DNA from: Hymenobacter nivis
GTDB lineage: Bacteria > Bacteroidota > Bacteroidia > Cytophagales > Hymenobacteraceae
DNA: 64,000 nucleotides
Direction: 5' to 3'
NCBI RefSeq assembly: GCF_006439025.1
Contig: NZ_RCYZ01000004.1
Location: 248,001 to 312,000, forward strand
Made by a program: the position numbers and the translations under genes. Below the pieces are notes generated by a model. That model saw only the letters and a list, made by a program, of their open reading frames with translations. It ran no database searches and was not told the origin of the DNA. This document shows positions 18,095 through 26,672 of the stretch, one piece after another (within the stretch, counting starts at the first letter, position 1; each line of letters opens with the position of its first letter).

Positions 18095-19261
18095 ATGCGT
18101 TGCGCGCCACTTGTTTTGCTTGCCGGGCTGCTGGTCGCGGCCTTGGGGCCGCTCGGCGGGTGCCAGTCGGCCCCCGCCGAGCGGCCCGATACCCTCGTGG
18201 ACCTGGCCACTGTGCAGAGCGGGCCCCGCGTGCAGGCCGACGAACTGGACGGGGCCCTGCGCCAGCAGCCCGGCAACGTGGCCTTGCTCTCGCGCCGGGC
18301 CGCCCTGCGCCTGGCTGCTGGCCAGCCCACGGCGGCCCTACGCGACGCCACCGCCGCCCTCGACCTGGCCGATGGCGACGACGACGGGCCCCTGTACTTT
18401 CTGCAAGCCCGCGCCCTGCGCATGCTGGGCCGCTTGCCCGAAGCCCTGGCCGCCGCCCGCCAGGCCGCCGACAACGGCTTCACGGGCCCCGACCTGCCGC
18501 TGCTGGTGGGCGAAACCCACTTGGCGGCCCGCGACTACCCCGCCGCCCTCGACAACCTCGACCGGGCCTTGCGCCTCGACCCCGACCAGCCGGCGGCCCT
18601 GTTCTATAAAGGGCTGGCCTACGCCGCCTCGGCCGATACCGCCCAGGCCCTCGACTACCTGCGGGCGGCCCTCGCCCGCGAGCCGCGCCAGCCCGAGATT
18701 TTGCACCAACTGGCGTTTCTCTACAACGCCCTGCGCGACCCCGAGCAGGCCGTGCGCTACGCCGCCCGCGGCCTGCGCCTCGACACCGCCTCCGGGGGCC
18801 TGCACTACGACTACGGCCGCCAGCTAGAACTGAAGGGCGTAACGGACAGCGCCGCTTGGTACTACCGCCGCGCCCTGGCCCTCGACACCACCCAGTACCG
18901 CGCCGACTACCGGCTGGCGCTGGCCGCCGGGGCCCGCGGCCAGCGGCCGGCGTCCCTCATCCCGCACCTGGCCCGGGCCCTGCGCCGCAACCCGCGCCTG
19001 CCCGAGGCGCGCGCCCTGCTGGCCGAAGCCCTCGAAGCCAACAACCAGTTGCCCGCGGCCCTGGCCCAGTACCGCCTGCTGGTGGCCGAAAACCCGGGCA
19101 ATGCGCACTGGCCCTTCAAGGTGTGGAAGGTGGGCAACCGCGCCCGCCTGCTGCTGCCCGACAGCCTGCGCCCAGCCCCGCTCTACTACCCGGGGCCCCC
19201 GCGGGCCCGCCCCTCGGCCATAGCGCCCCTGGACCCGGTGGGCAGCCCGCCGCCCCGCTAG
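18095..19261 (+). CDS. TPR repeat lipoprotein
   Basis: A 388-residue lipoprotein: signal MRCAPLVLLAGLLVAALGPL with Cys23 in LGGC. At least seven tetratricopeptide repeats follow, for example DYPAALDNLDRALRLDPDQP, TAQALDYLRAALAREPRQPE and QAVRYAARGLRLD. The last 60 residues lack repeats (LLLPDSLRPAPLYYPGPP). The ATG at 18095 is 26 bases after the stop of the preceding TPR gene. The function is probably as an envelope scaffold. Base composition is extremely GC-rich, and all other frames stay open by chance, so a longer frame upstream of this start should be ignored. Confidence 0.82.
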   Translation: MRCAPLVLLAGLLVAALGPLGGCQSAPAERPDTLVDLATVQSGPRVQADELDGALRQQPGNVALLSRRAALRLAAGQPTAALRDATAALDLADGDDDGPLYFLQARALRMLGRLPEALAAARQAADNGFTGPDLPLLVGETHLAARDYPAALDNLDRALRLDPDQPAALFYKGLAYAASADTAQALDYLRAALAREPRQPEILHQLAFLYNALRDPEQAVRYAARGLRLDTASGGLHYDYGRQLELKGVTDSAAWYYRRALALDTTQYRADYRLALAAGARGQRPASLIPHLARALRRNPRLPEARALLAEALEANNQLPAALAQYRLLVAENPGNAHWPFKVWKVGNRARLLLPDSLRPAPLYYPGPPRARPSAIAPLDPVGSPPPR

Positions 19262-19506
19262 TTGGGGCAGGGCCCCTGCACAGCATAGTGCACAAAGCAC
19301 CACCTTTGGCGGACCTGCCGCCCGGCAGCGGGGCTGTATGGCCCGCATACCCGTAGGGCGGGCGTAACTTGCGCCTGCTTTGCGCTCATCGCGTGCCTTA
19401 AGAGCCTGGCCTGAATTAATTATCCATTGGTTTGGGTACAATAGTTTAATTACCAACAAGAAAGCTAATAGCTATCAGCTAAAAGCTAATGGCTTAATAC
19501 CTAGTT
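19262..19506. promoter_or_regulatory. thrS upstream region with short AGCTA repeats
   Basis: The region turns from GC-rich to AT-rich at about 19410. From 19460 to 19496 the word AGCTA recurs four times with variants (AAGCTAATAGCTATCAGCTA, then AAAGCTAATGGCTT), giving overlapping direct and inverted copies just before the start of thrS. No exact TAnnTTTG box was found. This probably contains the thrS promoter and leader; whether the repeats are regulatory is unknown. Confidence 0.4.
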
Positions 19507-21441
19507 ATGTTGCACATCACCCTTCCCGACGGTTCGCCCCGCGAGCTGCCCGACCACGCCACCGGTTACGACCTGGCCGCTTCCATCTCCGAGGGCCTGG
19601 CCCGCAACGCCTTGGCCGTCACCGTGAATGGTGAGGTGCGCGACCTGCACCGCCCCCTGCCCGACCAGGCCAGCGTGGCCATTCTCACTTGGAACGACGC
19701 CGCTGGCAAGGCCACCTACTGGCACTCCTCGGCCCACCTCATGGCCGAGGCCCTGGAGGCCTTGTACCCCGGCGTGAAGCTGGCCATCGGCCCGGCCGTC
19801 GAAAACGGCTTTTATTACGACGTAGACCTCGGCGAGGGCCGGACCATCAGCAGCACCGATTTTCCCGAAATCGAGAAGAAGATGGTGGAGCTGGCCAAGG
19901 CCAAAAGCCAGTACGTGCGCCGCGAAGTGCCCAAGGCCGAGGCCATTGCCTACTTCACCGAGAAGCAGGACCCCTACAAGCTGGAGCTCATCGACGGCCT
20001 TGAAGACGGCCAGATTACGTTCTACACCCAGGGCAATTTCACCGACCTCTGCCGGGGGCCCCACATCCCCGACACGTCCACCATCAAGGCCGCCAAGCTC
20101 ATGAACGTGGCCGGGGCCTACTGGCGCGGCGACGAAAAAAACAAGCAGCTTACCCGCCTCTACGGCATCACCTTCCCCAAGGCCAAGGAGCTCACCGAGT
20201 ACCTCGAGCGCCTCGAAGAAGCCAAGCGCCGCGACCACCGCAAGCTGGGCAAAGAGCTGAAGCTCTTTGCTTTTAGCGAGCGGGTAGGGGCCGGCTTGCC
20301 GCTGTGGCTGCCCAAGGGTACGGCCCTGCGCGAGCGCCTCGAGCAGTTCCTGCGCAAGGCCCAAGTGAAGGCCGGCTACCAGCCCGTTGTTACGCCGCAC
20401 ATCGGGGCCAAGGAGCTGTACGTCACCAGCGGCCACTACGAGAAGTACGGGGCCGACTCGTTCCAGCCCATCCGCACGCCCAACCCCGGCGAGGAGTTTT
20501 TCCTCAAGCCGATGAACTGCCCCCACCACTGCGAAATCTACAAAACGGAGCCCCGCAGCTACCGCGACTTGCCCGTGCGCTACGCCGAGTTTGGCACTGT
20601 TTACCGCTACGAGCAATCGGGCGAGTTGCACGGCCTGACACGCGTGCGCGGCTTCACCCAGGACGACGCCCACATCTTCTGCCGGCCCGACCAGGTAAAG
20701 GACGAGTTTAAGAAGGTGATTGACTTGGTGTTGTACGTGTTTAAAGCCCTGGGCTTTGAAGACTATACGGCTCAGATTAGCCTGCGCGACCCCGAAAACA
20801 AAACCAAGTACATTGGTTCCGACGAGAACTGGGCCCTGGCCGAAAGCGCCATCCAGGAAGCCGCTGCCGAGAAGGGCCTCACCACCGTCACGGAGTTGGG
20901 CGAAGCGGCCTTCTACGGTCCCAAGCTCGACTTCATGGTGCGCGACGCGCTGGGCCGCCGCTGGCAGCTGGGCACCATTCAGGTAGATTACAACCTGCCC
21001 GAACGCTTTGACCTGGAGTACGTTGCGCCCGATAATACCAAACAGCGCCCCGTGATGCTGCACCGGGCACCCTTCGGCTCGTTAGAGCGCTTTGTGGCCG
21101 TGCTCATCGAGCACTGCGCCGGCAACTTCCCGCTCTGGCTCACGCCCGAGCAGTTCATCGTGCTGCCCATTTCCGACAAGTTCATCGACTACGCCTACGA
21201 GGTGAAGGCCCAGCTGGAAGCCGCCGACCTGCGCGGGACCGTTGATGCCCGCGACGAGCGCATCGGCCGTAAAATCCGCGACGCGGAATTGGCCAAAACG
21301 CCCTACCTGCTGGTGGTAGGGGAAAAGGAAGCCGAAGCCGGAGCCGTGGGGGTGCGCCGCCACGGCGAAGGCGACCTAGGTGCCATGTCGGTGGCCGAGT
21401 TCATTGCCAGCGTGCAAAGCCAAGTAGCCGCGGCCATTTAA
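19507..21441 (+). CDS. thrS: Threonine--tRNA ligase
   Basis: A 644-residue class II aminoacyl-tRNA synthetase that charges tRNA-Thr. Start ATG 19507 ([15 protein letters not shown]). The N-terminal TGS domain spans 1-60. The editing domain contains [10 protein letters not shown] (His residues of the zinc-like site) and the later LCRGPH motif. The catalytic core has [11 protein letters not shown] (motif 2 region with zinc ligand), [25 protein letters not shown], and [11 protein letters not shown]. The C-terminal anticodon-binding domain ends about residue 640. Full length for the family. It ends at a strong terminator; infC follows as a separate unit with its own promoter. Confidence 0.96.
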   Translation: MLHITLPDGSPRELPDHATGYDLAASISEGLARNALAVTVNGEVRDLHRPLPDQASVAILTWNDAAGKATYWHSSAHLMAEALEALYPGVKLAIGPAVENGFYYDVDLGEGRTISSTDFPEIEKKMVELAKAKSQYVRREVPKAEAIAYFTEKQDPYKLELIDGLEDGQITFYTQGNFTDLCRGPHIPDTSTIKAAKLMNVAGAYWRGDEKNKQLTRLYGITFPKAKELTEYLERLEEAKRRDHRKLGKELKLFAFSERVGAGLPLWLPKGTALRERLEQFLRKAQVKAGYQPVVTPHIGAKELYVTSGHYEKYGADSFQPIRTPNPGEEFFLKPMNCPHHCEIYKTEPRSYRDLPVRYAEFGTVYRYEQSGELHGLTRVRGFTQDDAHIFCRPDQVKDEFKKVIDLVLYVFKALGFEDYTAQISLRDPENKTKYIGSDENWALAESAIQEAAAEKGLTTVTELGEAAFYGPKLDFMVRDALGRRWQLGTIQVDYNLPERFDLEYVAPDNTKQRPVMLHRAPFGSLERFVAVLIEHCAGNFPLWLTPEQFIVLPISDKFIDYAYEVKAQLEAADLRGTVDARDERIGRKIRDAELAKTPYLLVVGEKEAEAGAVGVRRHGEGDLGAMSVAEFIASVQSQVAAAI

Positions 21442-21473
21442 GGCCGCCCGCGCCGGGGCCCCAGTGCTCCTAC

Positions 21474-21522
21474 AAACGAAGCCGCCGGAGGCCCTGTATT
21501 TGGGCCTCCGGCGGCTTCGTTT
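21474..21522 (+). terminator. Terminator of thrS
   Basis: A perfect 21-bp stem, AAACGAAGCCGCCGGAGGCCC (21474-21494) with its complement at 21502-21522, and a 7-base loop. The T tract after it is short, but the stem is very stable. Confidence 0.85.
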
Positions 21523-21544
21523 GCGGAAAGTTGGCCGTGCCAGC

Positions 21545-21575
21545 TTGCCTTTACGAATTAAAATAACGATATTTG
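21545..21575 (+). promoter_or_regulatory. Candidate promoter of infC-rpmI-rplT
   Basis: TTG at 21545-21547, a 20-base spacer and GATATTTG at 21568-21575 (7 of 8 to TAnnTTTG). The predicted transcript start near 21582 leaves a leader of about 75 bases before infC. Confidence 0.55.
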
Positions 21576-21643
21576 CCCCCTGATTGACTGGGTTCGCCCT
21601 GGTTGATTGGTACTAGAATCTATTCTCAGCCACTTTTTTCGCA

Positions 21644-21649
21644 GGAGGA
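21644..21649 (+). promoter_or_regulatory. Shine-Dalgarno site of infC
   Basis: GGAGGA seven bases upstream of the ATA codon at 21657. Strong Shine-Dalgarno sites are rare in this window, and this one fixes the start of infC at a non-canonical codon. Confidence 0.7.
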
Positions 21650-21656
21650 CCAAACC

Positions 21657-22340
21657 ATAGCAACCCCGAATCGTCGGTACGTGCCCCGCCAGCAGGTGGA
21701 AGAGCCGTTCAAAATCAATCAGAAAATCCTGGCCCGCGAAGTTCGCCTTGTTGGCGACAACGTGCCCCAGGGTGTATACACTACGGACCAAGCCCGTAAA
21801 ATGGCCCAGGAGCAAAACCTGGACCTCGTTGAGATTTCGCCCACGGCCACGCCGCCCGTTTGCCGCGTCATCGACTACTCGAAATTCAAGTACGAGCAGA
21901 AGAAAAAGACCCGCGAGCTGAAAGCTAAGCAGACCAAAGTCGTTCTCAAAGAAATTCGTTTTGGACCTAACACCGACGAGCACGACTTCGCCTTCAAGGT
22001 GAAGCACGCCCAAGAATTTCTGCGCGAAGGCGCGAAAATCAAGAGCTACGTGCACTTCGTTGGGCGGAGCATCGTGTTCAAAGAGCGGGGTGAAATCCTG
22101 CTGCTCAAGTTTGCCCAGGCCCTTGAGGACCTGGCCAAAGTAGAGCAGCTGCCCAAGCTTGAAGGCAAGCGTATGTTCCTCTACCTCGCGCCCAAAGCCG
22201 CTATTGTAGCCAAGCCCGTGGCGAAGCCCGCCGTTGCCGGCGACAAGCAGGAGAAGAAGGCCCCCAAGCCGGCCGTCGCCCAGGAGGCCGCACCGCAGGA
22301 CGCCGAAGCTCCGGCCCCCGCCGCGGCCGACACCGAATAG
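21657..22340 (+). CDS. infC: Translation initiation factor IF-3, probable AUA start
   Basis: A 227-residue IF-3. The N-domain has [16 protein letters not shown] and [32 protein letters not shown]; the C-domain has [18 protein letters not shown] and ends about residue 180. A 45-residue Ala/Pro/Lys tail follows, an extension seen in relatives. No ATG, GTG or TTG lies at a sensible place: the codon seven bases after GGAGGA is ATA at 21657, followed by [14 protein letters not shown]-3 discriminates against unusual start codons, and E. coli infC uses AUU for autoregulation, so AUA here implies the same control. The operon continues with rpmI and rplT. Confidence 0.88.
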   Translation: MATPNRRYVPRQQVEEPFKINQKILAREVRLVGDNVPQGVYTTDQARKMAQEQNLDLVEISPTATPPVCRVIDYSKFKYEQKKKTRELKAKQTKVVLKEIRFGPNTDEHDFAFKVKHAQEFLREGAKIKSYVHFVGRSIVFKERGEILLLKFAQALEDLAKVEQLPKLEGKRMFLYLAPKAAIVAKPVAKPAVAGDKQEKKAPKPAVAQEAAPQDAEAPAPAAADTE

Positions 22341-22423
22341 CATATCCGGTTGCGGATGGCTTCCCGGCCCACGGTCGGTCAGCAATCAACAAACAATCAA
22401 CAACCACCCCAAACCCCACTAAA

Positions 22424-22618
22424 ATGCCGAAAGTAAAGACGAAATCCGGTGCTAAGAAGCGGTTCACGCTCACCGGCTCGGGCAAGGTGAAGCGGAAGCA
22501 CGCCTACAAATCGCACATTCTGACCAAGAAGAGCACCAAGCGCAAGCGCAACCTCACCCATGCCGGCCTCGTGAGCAGCGCCGATATGAACCGGGTGCAG
22601 CAGATGCTGAACATTTAA
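22424..22618 (+). CDS. rpmI: Ribosomal protein bL35
   Basis: A 64-residue basic protein of the large subunit, [14 protein letters not shown] followed by [24 protein letters not shown], matching bL35 over its whole length. It follows infC by 83 bases and precedes rplT, the conserved IF3-L35-L20 order. The leader is G-free just before the ATG and contains a direct repeat CAATCAACAA at 22383-22392 and 22394-22403. Confidence 0.97.
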   Translation: MPKVKTKSGAKKRFTLTGSGKVKRKHAYKSHILTKKSTKRKRNLTHAGLVSSADMNRVQQMLNI

Positions 22619-22801
22619 TTTGATGATTTAATTGTTGAGGATAAATTGTTGCTGTTCAACGCTATTGACTGAAACAATTTAAGGATTAGCAATTGACTGA
22701 TTGAGTTATTTAATAATTTAATTTCCCCACCAGGCTTCCGGCCGCAATTCTAAGCCACTGCCGCTGTGCAGTGACGCCGGCTGCCAAAAACAATTCAGGT
22801 T
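22619..22801. other. AT-rich spacer between rpmI and rplT
   Basis: 183 bases of AT-rich sequence inside an otherwise compact ribosomal protein operon. TTGATGATTTAATT-type words recur (aatttaaggattagcaattg, ttatttaataatttaattt). It has no open frame and no clear terminator. It could be a leader for control of rplT by L20 or an internal promoter; neither can be shown from the sequence. Confidence 0.4.
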
Positions 22802-23146
22802 ATGCCAAGAAGCGTCAACCACGTGGCCTCGCGCCACCGCCGCAAAAAAATCATGCGTTTGGCGAAAGGCTACTACGGCCGCCGCAAAAACGTGTGGACC
22901 GTTGCCAAAAACGCCGTTGAGAAAGGTCTGCTCTACGCTTACCGCGACCGTAAGGTAAAGAAGCGCGAGTTCCGGGCCCTCTGGATTCAGCGTATCAACG
23001 CCGGTGCCCGCATGCACGGCCTTTCGTACTCGCAGTTGATGGGCGGCCTGAAAAAGGCCGGTATTGAGCTGAACCGTAAAGTATTGGCTGACCTTGCCCT
23101 GAACAACCCCGCTGCCTTTGCCGGCATCGTGGAGAAAGCTAAGTAA
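22802..23146 (+). CDS. rplT: Ribosomal protein bL20
   Basis: A 114-residue bL20, [32 protein letters not shown] at the N-terminus and the globular C-terminal part [34 protein letters not shown]. Required for early 50S assembly. Full length. Last gene of the infC operon; a terminator follows 39 bases after the stop. Confidence 0.97.
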   Translation: MPRSVNHVASRHRRKKIMRLAKGYYGRRKNVWTVAKNAVEKGLLYAYRDRKVKKREFRALWIQRINAGARMHGLSYSQLMGGLKKAGIELNRKVLADLALNNPAAFAGIVEKAK

Positions 23147-23185
23147 AGCAATTGCTTTAGTTGGGGCGTCCCAACTGTCTACAAG

Positions 23186-23221
23186 AAGCGCCTGCCCCTG
23201 TAAAGGAGCAGGCGCTTTTTT
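23186..23221 (+). terminator. Terminator of the infC-rpmI-rplT operon
   Basis: AAGCGCCTGC (23186-23195) pairs with GCAGGCGCTT (23208-23217), followed by a T run to 23221. Confidence 0.9.
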
Positions 23222-23455
23222 GTGCAGAACGTCGGCCTATCTAACGGTGGCGACTAGGTGCAAAAACGCTGCCTTTTGCCGTGAACGGCGAGGATGCGAA
23301 ACTGGGGCCCCCAGCGCCGACCTAGCTAGGTGACCGACAACGAAGGTGAGAAATTAATGCGTTGGTGTCCACTTTGCGCGCAAACATTAGCTTGGAAGCG
23401 TGAAGAAATAGCAAGGCAATTAAGCTGGCTTGGTACGGGTAAAAAGCGTAGCGTG
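23222..23455. other. Non-coding stretch after rplT
   Basis: About 230 bases between the rplT terminator and the end of the arsB remnant. No open frame with recognisable similarity, no promoter box and no repeat were seen. It may be further decayed sequence belonging to the arsB locus. Confidence 0.4.
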
Positions 23456-24075
23456 CTAACGTGGCAGAGGAAAGAGGGCCCCTATGGCAAGTAGGAGCGG
23501 TACGGTTACGAACAGCGCGCCGAGCTTTAAGAATTGCCAAGCCTCTCTTCGATGTTTTCGCAGCGTAGCGCTACTAGCCACAAAATGGTGGCCAGTGAGC
23601 CCGTTACCGAAGGATTGGGGCCCAAGCCGTTCTGTTGGCCGATTGCGCGGCCCCGGCGTTAAGGAGTATGGTTAGCCAGCGGGTAACGCCCATTTTGGTG
23701 AGGGCTTCAATCAGCAAGAACAGCCCGGCCACCAGCGGCAGTATCTGAACAAAAACAACCATTGGGCCAAGACTTTGGCGAGCCGGTTGGCGTGGACCAC
23801 GAGCCAGTCGAAGAACTTCTCCTCGCGGGCCGTTTCGGCCAGCAGCATCATGCCCATCAGAAACAGGTGCACGTTGGGGACATTGGCTACGCCCGCCAAG
23901 CCCATCGTAGGCGTCAGGAGCCGCAGTACAAGCGTCGCTCACGGCTCACACGTATTCGGGTGCTTTAAATGGCTAGGTGATAACCAGCATGATGGCGAGC
24001 GCCGAAACAATCCAGCTGATGATTATACTCGTTTGCGTTGCGTCGGCGCTTGTAGGCTGGCTATGATAAAAAAAA
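23456..24075 (-). pseudogene. Decayed arsenite efflux pump gene (arsB-like)
   Basis: Reading leftward, fragments in all three frames align in order with ArsB. They are: an N-terminal helix IIISWIVSALAIMLVIT, then PFKAPEYV and AVSDA with TAG and TGA stops where the family has Arg and Trp; LFLMGMMLLAETAREEKFFDWLV; ILPLVAGLFLLIEALTKMGVTRWL; GLGPNPSVTGSLATILWLVALR; and finally WQFLKLGALFVTVPLLLAIGALF ending at TAG 23458-23456. The total is about 620 bases against roughly 1.25 kb for an intact gene, so large internal segments are deleted, and there are at least two in-frame stops and several frameshifts. Both ends survive. No arsR, arsC or acr3 gene is near. Confidence 0.8.
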
Positions 24076-24314
24076 CGATTTAAAGTTATTCTTGGGCTTA
24101 GCCTGTGTGCCCAGAACAGGGCCCCAGCACCGCTCCTTTGGCCAGGGTAGGGGCCCCTGCCAGTTGATGTGAGGGGCCCTGCGGAGCGCTGGCCGGCGGG
24201 GCTTTATGCCCCGGCCAGTGCACCTTTTCCATCAAGCCGGGCGGCAAAATTTTCGCGGCTGCCCTGCAGTCATCAATCTGTTAAGCAACAGTTTCGGCAG
24301 GGTGGGGAAATGCG

Positions 24315-24322
24315 TACCTTTG
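24315..24322 (+). promoter_or_regulatory. Orphan -7 promoter box
   Basis: TACCTTTG, an exact TAnnTTTG match, with TTT rather than TTG 20 bases upstream (24292-24294). Transcription would start near 24329 and run rightward, antisense to the tRNA-Met gene, toward the START-like gene at 24622. It may be the promoter of that gene or of an antisense or small RNA. Confidence 0.45.
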
Positions 24323-24372
24323 CACCCCGAATGCTAAGCTTACCCAAAATGATGATTGGTTGCCCTATCAAT

Positions 24373-24409
24373 AAAAAAAGCACCTGCGCAGCTGAGTGCG
24401 CAAGTGCTT
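24373..24409 (-). terminator. Terminator of tRNA-Met
   Basis: AAGCACcTGCGCA (24378-24390) pairs with TGCGCAaGTGCTT (24397-24409) with one mismatch. Reading leftward it is followed by seven T (24379-24373). It begins about 10 bases after the 3' end of the tRNA. Confidence 0.88.
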
Positions 24410-24419
24410 CATTTACAAG

Positions 24420-24493
24420 TAGCGGGAGGCGGGTACGATCCGCCGACCTCAGGGTTATGAATCCTGTGCTCTAACCAACTGAGCTACCCCGCC
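24420..24493 (-). tRNA. tRNA-Met (anticodon CAT), elongator type
   Basis: A 74-base tRNA without encoded CCA. Reading leftward: acceptor GGCGGGG, D-arm GCTC..GAGC, anticodon arm CAGGA-TTCATAA-CCCTG, variable AGGTC, T-arm GGCGG-ATCGTAC-CCGCC, acceptor TCCCGCT and discriminator A. It lacks the three G-C pairs of an initiator anticodon stem, so it is elongator Met, or Ile2 if the anticodon is lysidine-modified. Oddities: G1-T72 and G7-T66 wobbles, an A-C mismatch at 31-39, and a T-loop with A at 54 and T at 58, the reverse of the normal T54-A58. It has its own promoter and terminator. Confidence 0.93.
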
Positions 24494-24507
24494 GGGTTTT
24501 GTGGGTG

Positions 24508-24539
24508 CAAAGGTAACGCAAGAAATACCGCTTGTGCAA
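24508..24539 (-). promoter_or_regulatory. Promoter of tRNA-Met
   Basis: Reading leftward: TTG at 24539-24537, a 21-base spacer and an exact TACCTTTG box at 24515-24508. The start of transcription would be near 24501, eight bases before the mature 5' end of the tRNA. Confidence 0.8.
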
Positions 24540-24621
24540 GCCGCAAGCCCAAAAACAAGGTTTATTATGCCCCCGCGGGCCTTTAATCGCCGGGGCCCCT
24601 CGTTCTTAATCAATTAAGCCC

Positions 24622-25032
24622 ATGGCATTGCCTGATACCCAAACTAAGTCGCCGTTTGTAGCCGATTTCCCCATCAATGCGTCCCCCAAAATACTTTTCC
24701 CGTACTTGGCCACGGCTGCCGGCCTGGCCCGTTGGTTTTGCGACGACGTGAACCACGTGGCGGGCGGGCGGCTGAATTTCGTGTGGGACCGCGAGAACCA
24801 CTACGCTGAAGTAGGGCCCCAGCGCCTCAACCGCGCGGCGCGCTACGTCTTCTCGGGCCCCGAGCATGCCCCCGTGGCCGACCCCAGCTACGTGGAATTT
24901 ACCCTTCATTCTTCGGCCGTTACGGACGAAGTGTTTCTGCACATCGTGGATTACTCCTCGGCCCAGGCCGCTGAGCAGCGCGAGCTTTGGGACGGTCTGG
25001 TGGCCCGTCTGCGCGAACAGGTAGGGGGCTAG
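24622..25032 (+). CDS. START-like domain protein
   Basis: A 136-residue cytoplasmic protein of the SRPBCC/START-like superfamily: FPINASPKILFPYLATAAGLARWFCDDV at the N-terminus, a central FVWDRENHYAEV strand pair, and a C-terminal helix EQRELWDGLVARLREQV that closes the hydrophobic cavity. Ligand unknown. It is followed by an LptF/LptG permease 72 bases downstream, an arrangement I believe is common in Bacteroidota; a role in lipid handling is an inference. Confidence 0.8.
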   Translation: MALPDTQTKSPFVADFPINASPKILFPYLATAAGLARWFCDDVNHVAGGRLNFVWDRENHYAEVGPQRLNRAARYVFSGPEHAPVADPSYVEFTLHSSAVTDEVFLHIVDYSSAQAAEQRELWDGLVARLREQVGG

Positions 25033-25104
25033 GGGCCCCAACGCACGATTTGGGCCGTTGCCCCGTTGGTGGGGCAGCGGCCGCGGTACTGTTTGGCCCT
25101 GCGC

Positions 25105-26553
25105 ATGATCAAAAAACTCGACAAGCTTATCCTGAAGGCCTTTGCCGGGCCATTCTTTCTCACGTTTGCGGTGGTGCAGTTCATCCTGCTCACCCAAACG
25201 CTGCTCAAGTACCTCGACGATATCATCGGCAAGGACCTGGGCCTGCCGGTCATCGGCAAGCTGCTCTTCTACCTGAGCGTGCTGATTGTGCCCACTTCCC
25301 TGCCGCTGGCCGTGCTGCTCTCGTCGCTGATGACCTACGGCAGTATGGGCGAGCACCACGAGCTGACGGCCATCAAGGCCTCGGGCATTGCCCTCACGCG
25401 CATTCTGCGGCCGGTGCTGGTGGTGAGCGTGGGGCTGCTGCTGGCCTCGTTCTGGTTTAATAAAACGGTGGTGCCCAAGGCCAACTTGAAGGCCTACAGC
25501 CTGTTGTGGGACGTGCGCCAGCAGAAACTGGCCCTCGACATCCGAGAAGGCGTGTTCTACGGCGGCATTCCGGGCTATACCATTAAGGTGGACCGCAAGA
25601 CGGGCCCCAATAAGGACCGCCTGCACGGGGTGATGATTTACGACCACACCCAGCGCAGCGGCAACGCCATGGTGATGCTGGCCGATTCGGGCCGCATGTT
25701 TACCCGCTTCAACGGGGCTTACCTGGGCCTGGAGCTGTTCCACGGCCACAACTACGTGGAGCAGCCCGACGCCCAGAACCGCGCCGGGGCCAGCTTCATC
25801 CGTCAGGGGTTTGACCACAACGTGGTGACGTTCTCGCTAGCTTCGTTTGACCTCAACCGCACGAAGGAGGAGCTTTTCCAGACAAACCGGATGATGCTCA
25901 CCATCCCGCAGCTGCGGGCCGGTACCGATTCCATCCAGCGCAGCCTGGGCCTGGCGCGCCAGCAAATGCCCCGCCAGCTCGACGCCTACTACACTTACCT
26001 GCGCTTCGACACGCTGGGCGCGGCAGCTAACCGCCGGGTGGCCCATTGGCAGGTGCCGGCCAGCCGCCTGCCCAAGCTGACGGCCCCCATGGCGGAGCAG
26101 GCCGCCAACCGGGCCCGCAACCTGCGCGAGTCTTTCAAGGTTACTGCCGTTAAGCTCGACAACCTGGCCCGCGACTCGGCCCAGTACCGGGTCGAGATTT
26201 ACAACAAGTACGCCCAGTCGGTGGCCGTACTGCTCATGTTCCTCATTGGGGCCCCCCTGGGCTCCATCATCAAGAAGGGCGGCTTGGGCGTGCCCATCCT
26301 GGTGTCCATTCTGTTCTTTATTGTGTACTACGTGCTCACCATCACCGGCACCAAGTACGCCAAGGAATTTGTGCTGCCCGTGGGCCTGGGGGTGTGGATG
26401 GCCAACCTGGTACTGCTGCCCGTGGGGCTGTTTCTGTTGTTCCAGGCCTACAACGACTCAGGCTTGCTGGAAGTGGATTTTTGGCGGCGGCTGCCCCGGC
26501 GCCTGGGCCTGCCCATCCTGCGCCGCATAACCAAGCCCGAGGGCGAAGAATAG
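25105..26553 (+). CDS. LptF/LptG family permease (YjgP/YjgQ)
   Basis: A 482-residue inner-membrane component of the lipopolysaccharide exporter. Start ATG 25105 (MIKKLDKLILKAF). Three helices at the N-terminus (GPFFLTFAVVQFILLTQTLLKYLDD; LFYLSVLIVPTSLPLAVLLSSLMTYG) with the EHHELTAIKASGIAL coupling segment, a large periplasmic beta-jellyroll domain at about 140-370, and three C-terminal helices (VAVLLMFLIGAPLGSIIKKGGLG). With LptB it moves LPS to the periplasmic bridge. The stop TAG is followed by GGGCCCC. A second LptF/G homologue must lie elsewhere. Confidence 0.92.
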   Translation: MIKKLDKLILKAFAGPFFLTFAVVQFILLTQTLLKYLDDIIGKDLGLPVIGKLLFYLSVLIVPTSLPLAVLLSSLMTYGSMGEHHELTAIKASGIALTRILRPVLVVSVGLLLASFWFNKTVVPKANLKAYSLLWDVRQQKLALDIREGVFYGGIPGYTIKVDRKTGPNKDRLHGVMIYDHTQRSGNAMVMLADSGRMFTRFNGAYLGLELFHGHNYVEQPDAQNRAGASFIRQGFDHNVVTFSLASFDLNRTKEELFQTNRMMLTIPQLRAGTDSIQRSLGLARQQMPRQLDAYYTYLRFDTLGAAANRRVAHWQVPASRLPKLTAPMAEQAANRARNLRESFKVTAVKLDNLARDSAQYRVEIYNKYAQSVAVLLMFLIGAPLGSIIKKGGLGVPILVSILFFIVYYVLTITGTKYAKEFVLPVGLGVWMANLVLLPVGLFLLFQAYNDSGLLEVDFWRRLPRRLGLPILRRITKPEGEE

Positions 26554-26594
26554 GGCCCCGGGGGATTTTTATTCCAATTTCCGATTAAACCGCG

Positions 26595-26602
26595 TACCTT
26601 TG
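26595..26602 (+). promoter_or_regulatory. -7 box of the rpsO promoter
   Basis: TACCTTTG, an exact match. A TTG at the normal distance is lacking. Transcription would start near 26609, with a leader of about 64 bases before rpsO. Confidence 0.7.
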
Positions 26603-26672
26603 CGGCACCTCGAAATGCGGGGTGCATTTTTTCATTTTTTAAATCCAAGACGGGGCCTGGCCCTATCCGCCG

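Noticed and set aside
23604..23942. Apparent intact gene on the minus strand, 112 codons
   Set aside because: Its C-terminal half matches ArsB but its N-terminal half is out of frame; it is part of the arsB relic and not a gene.
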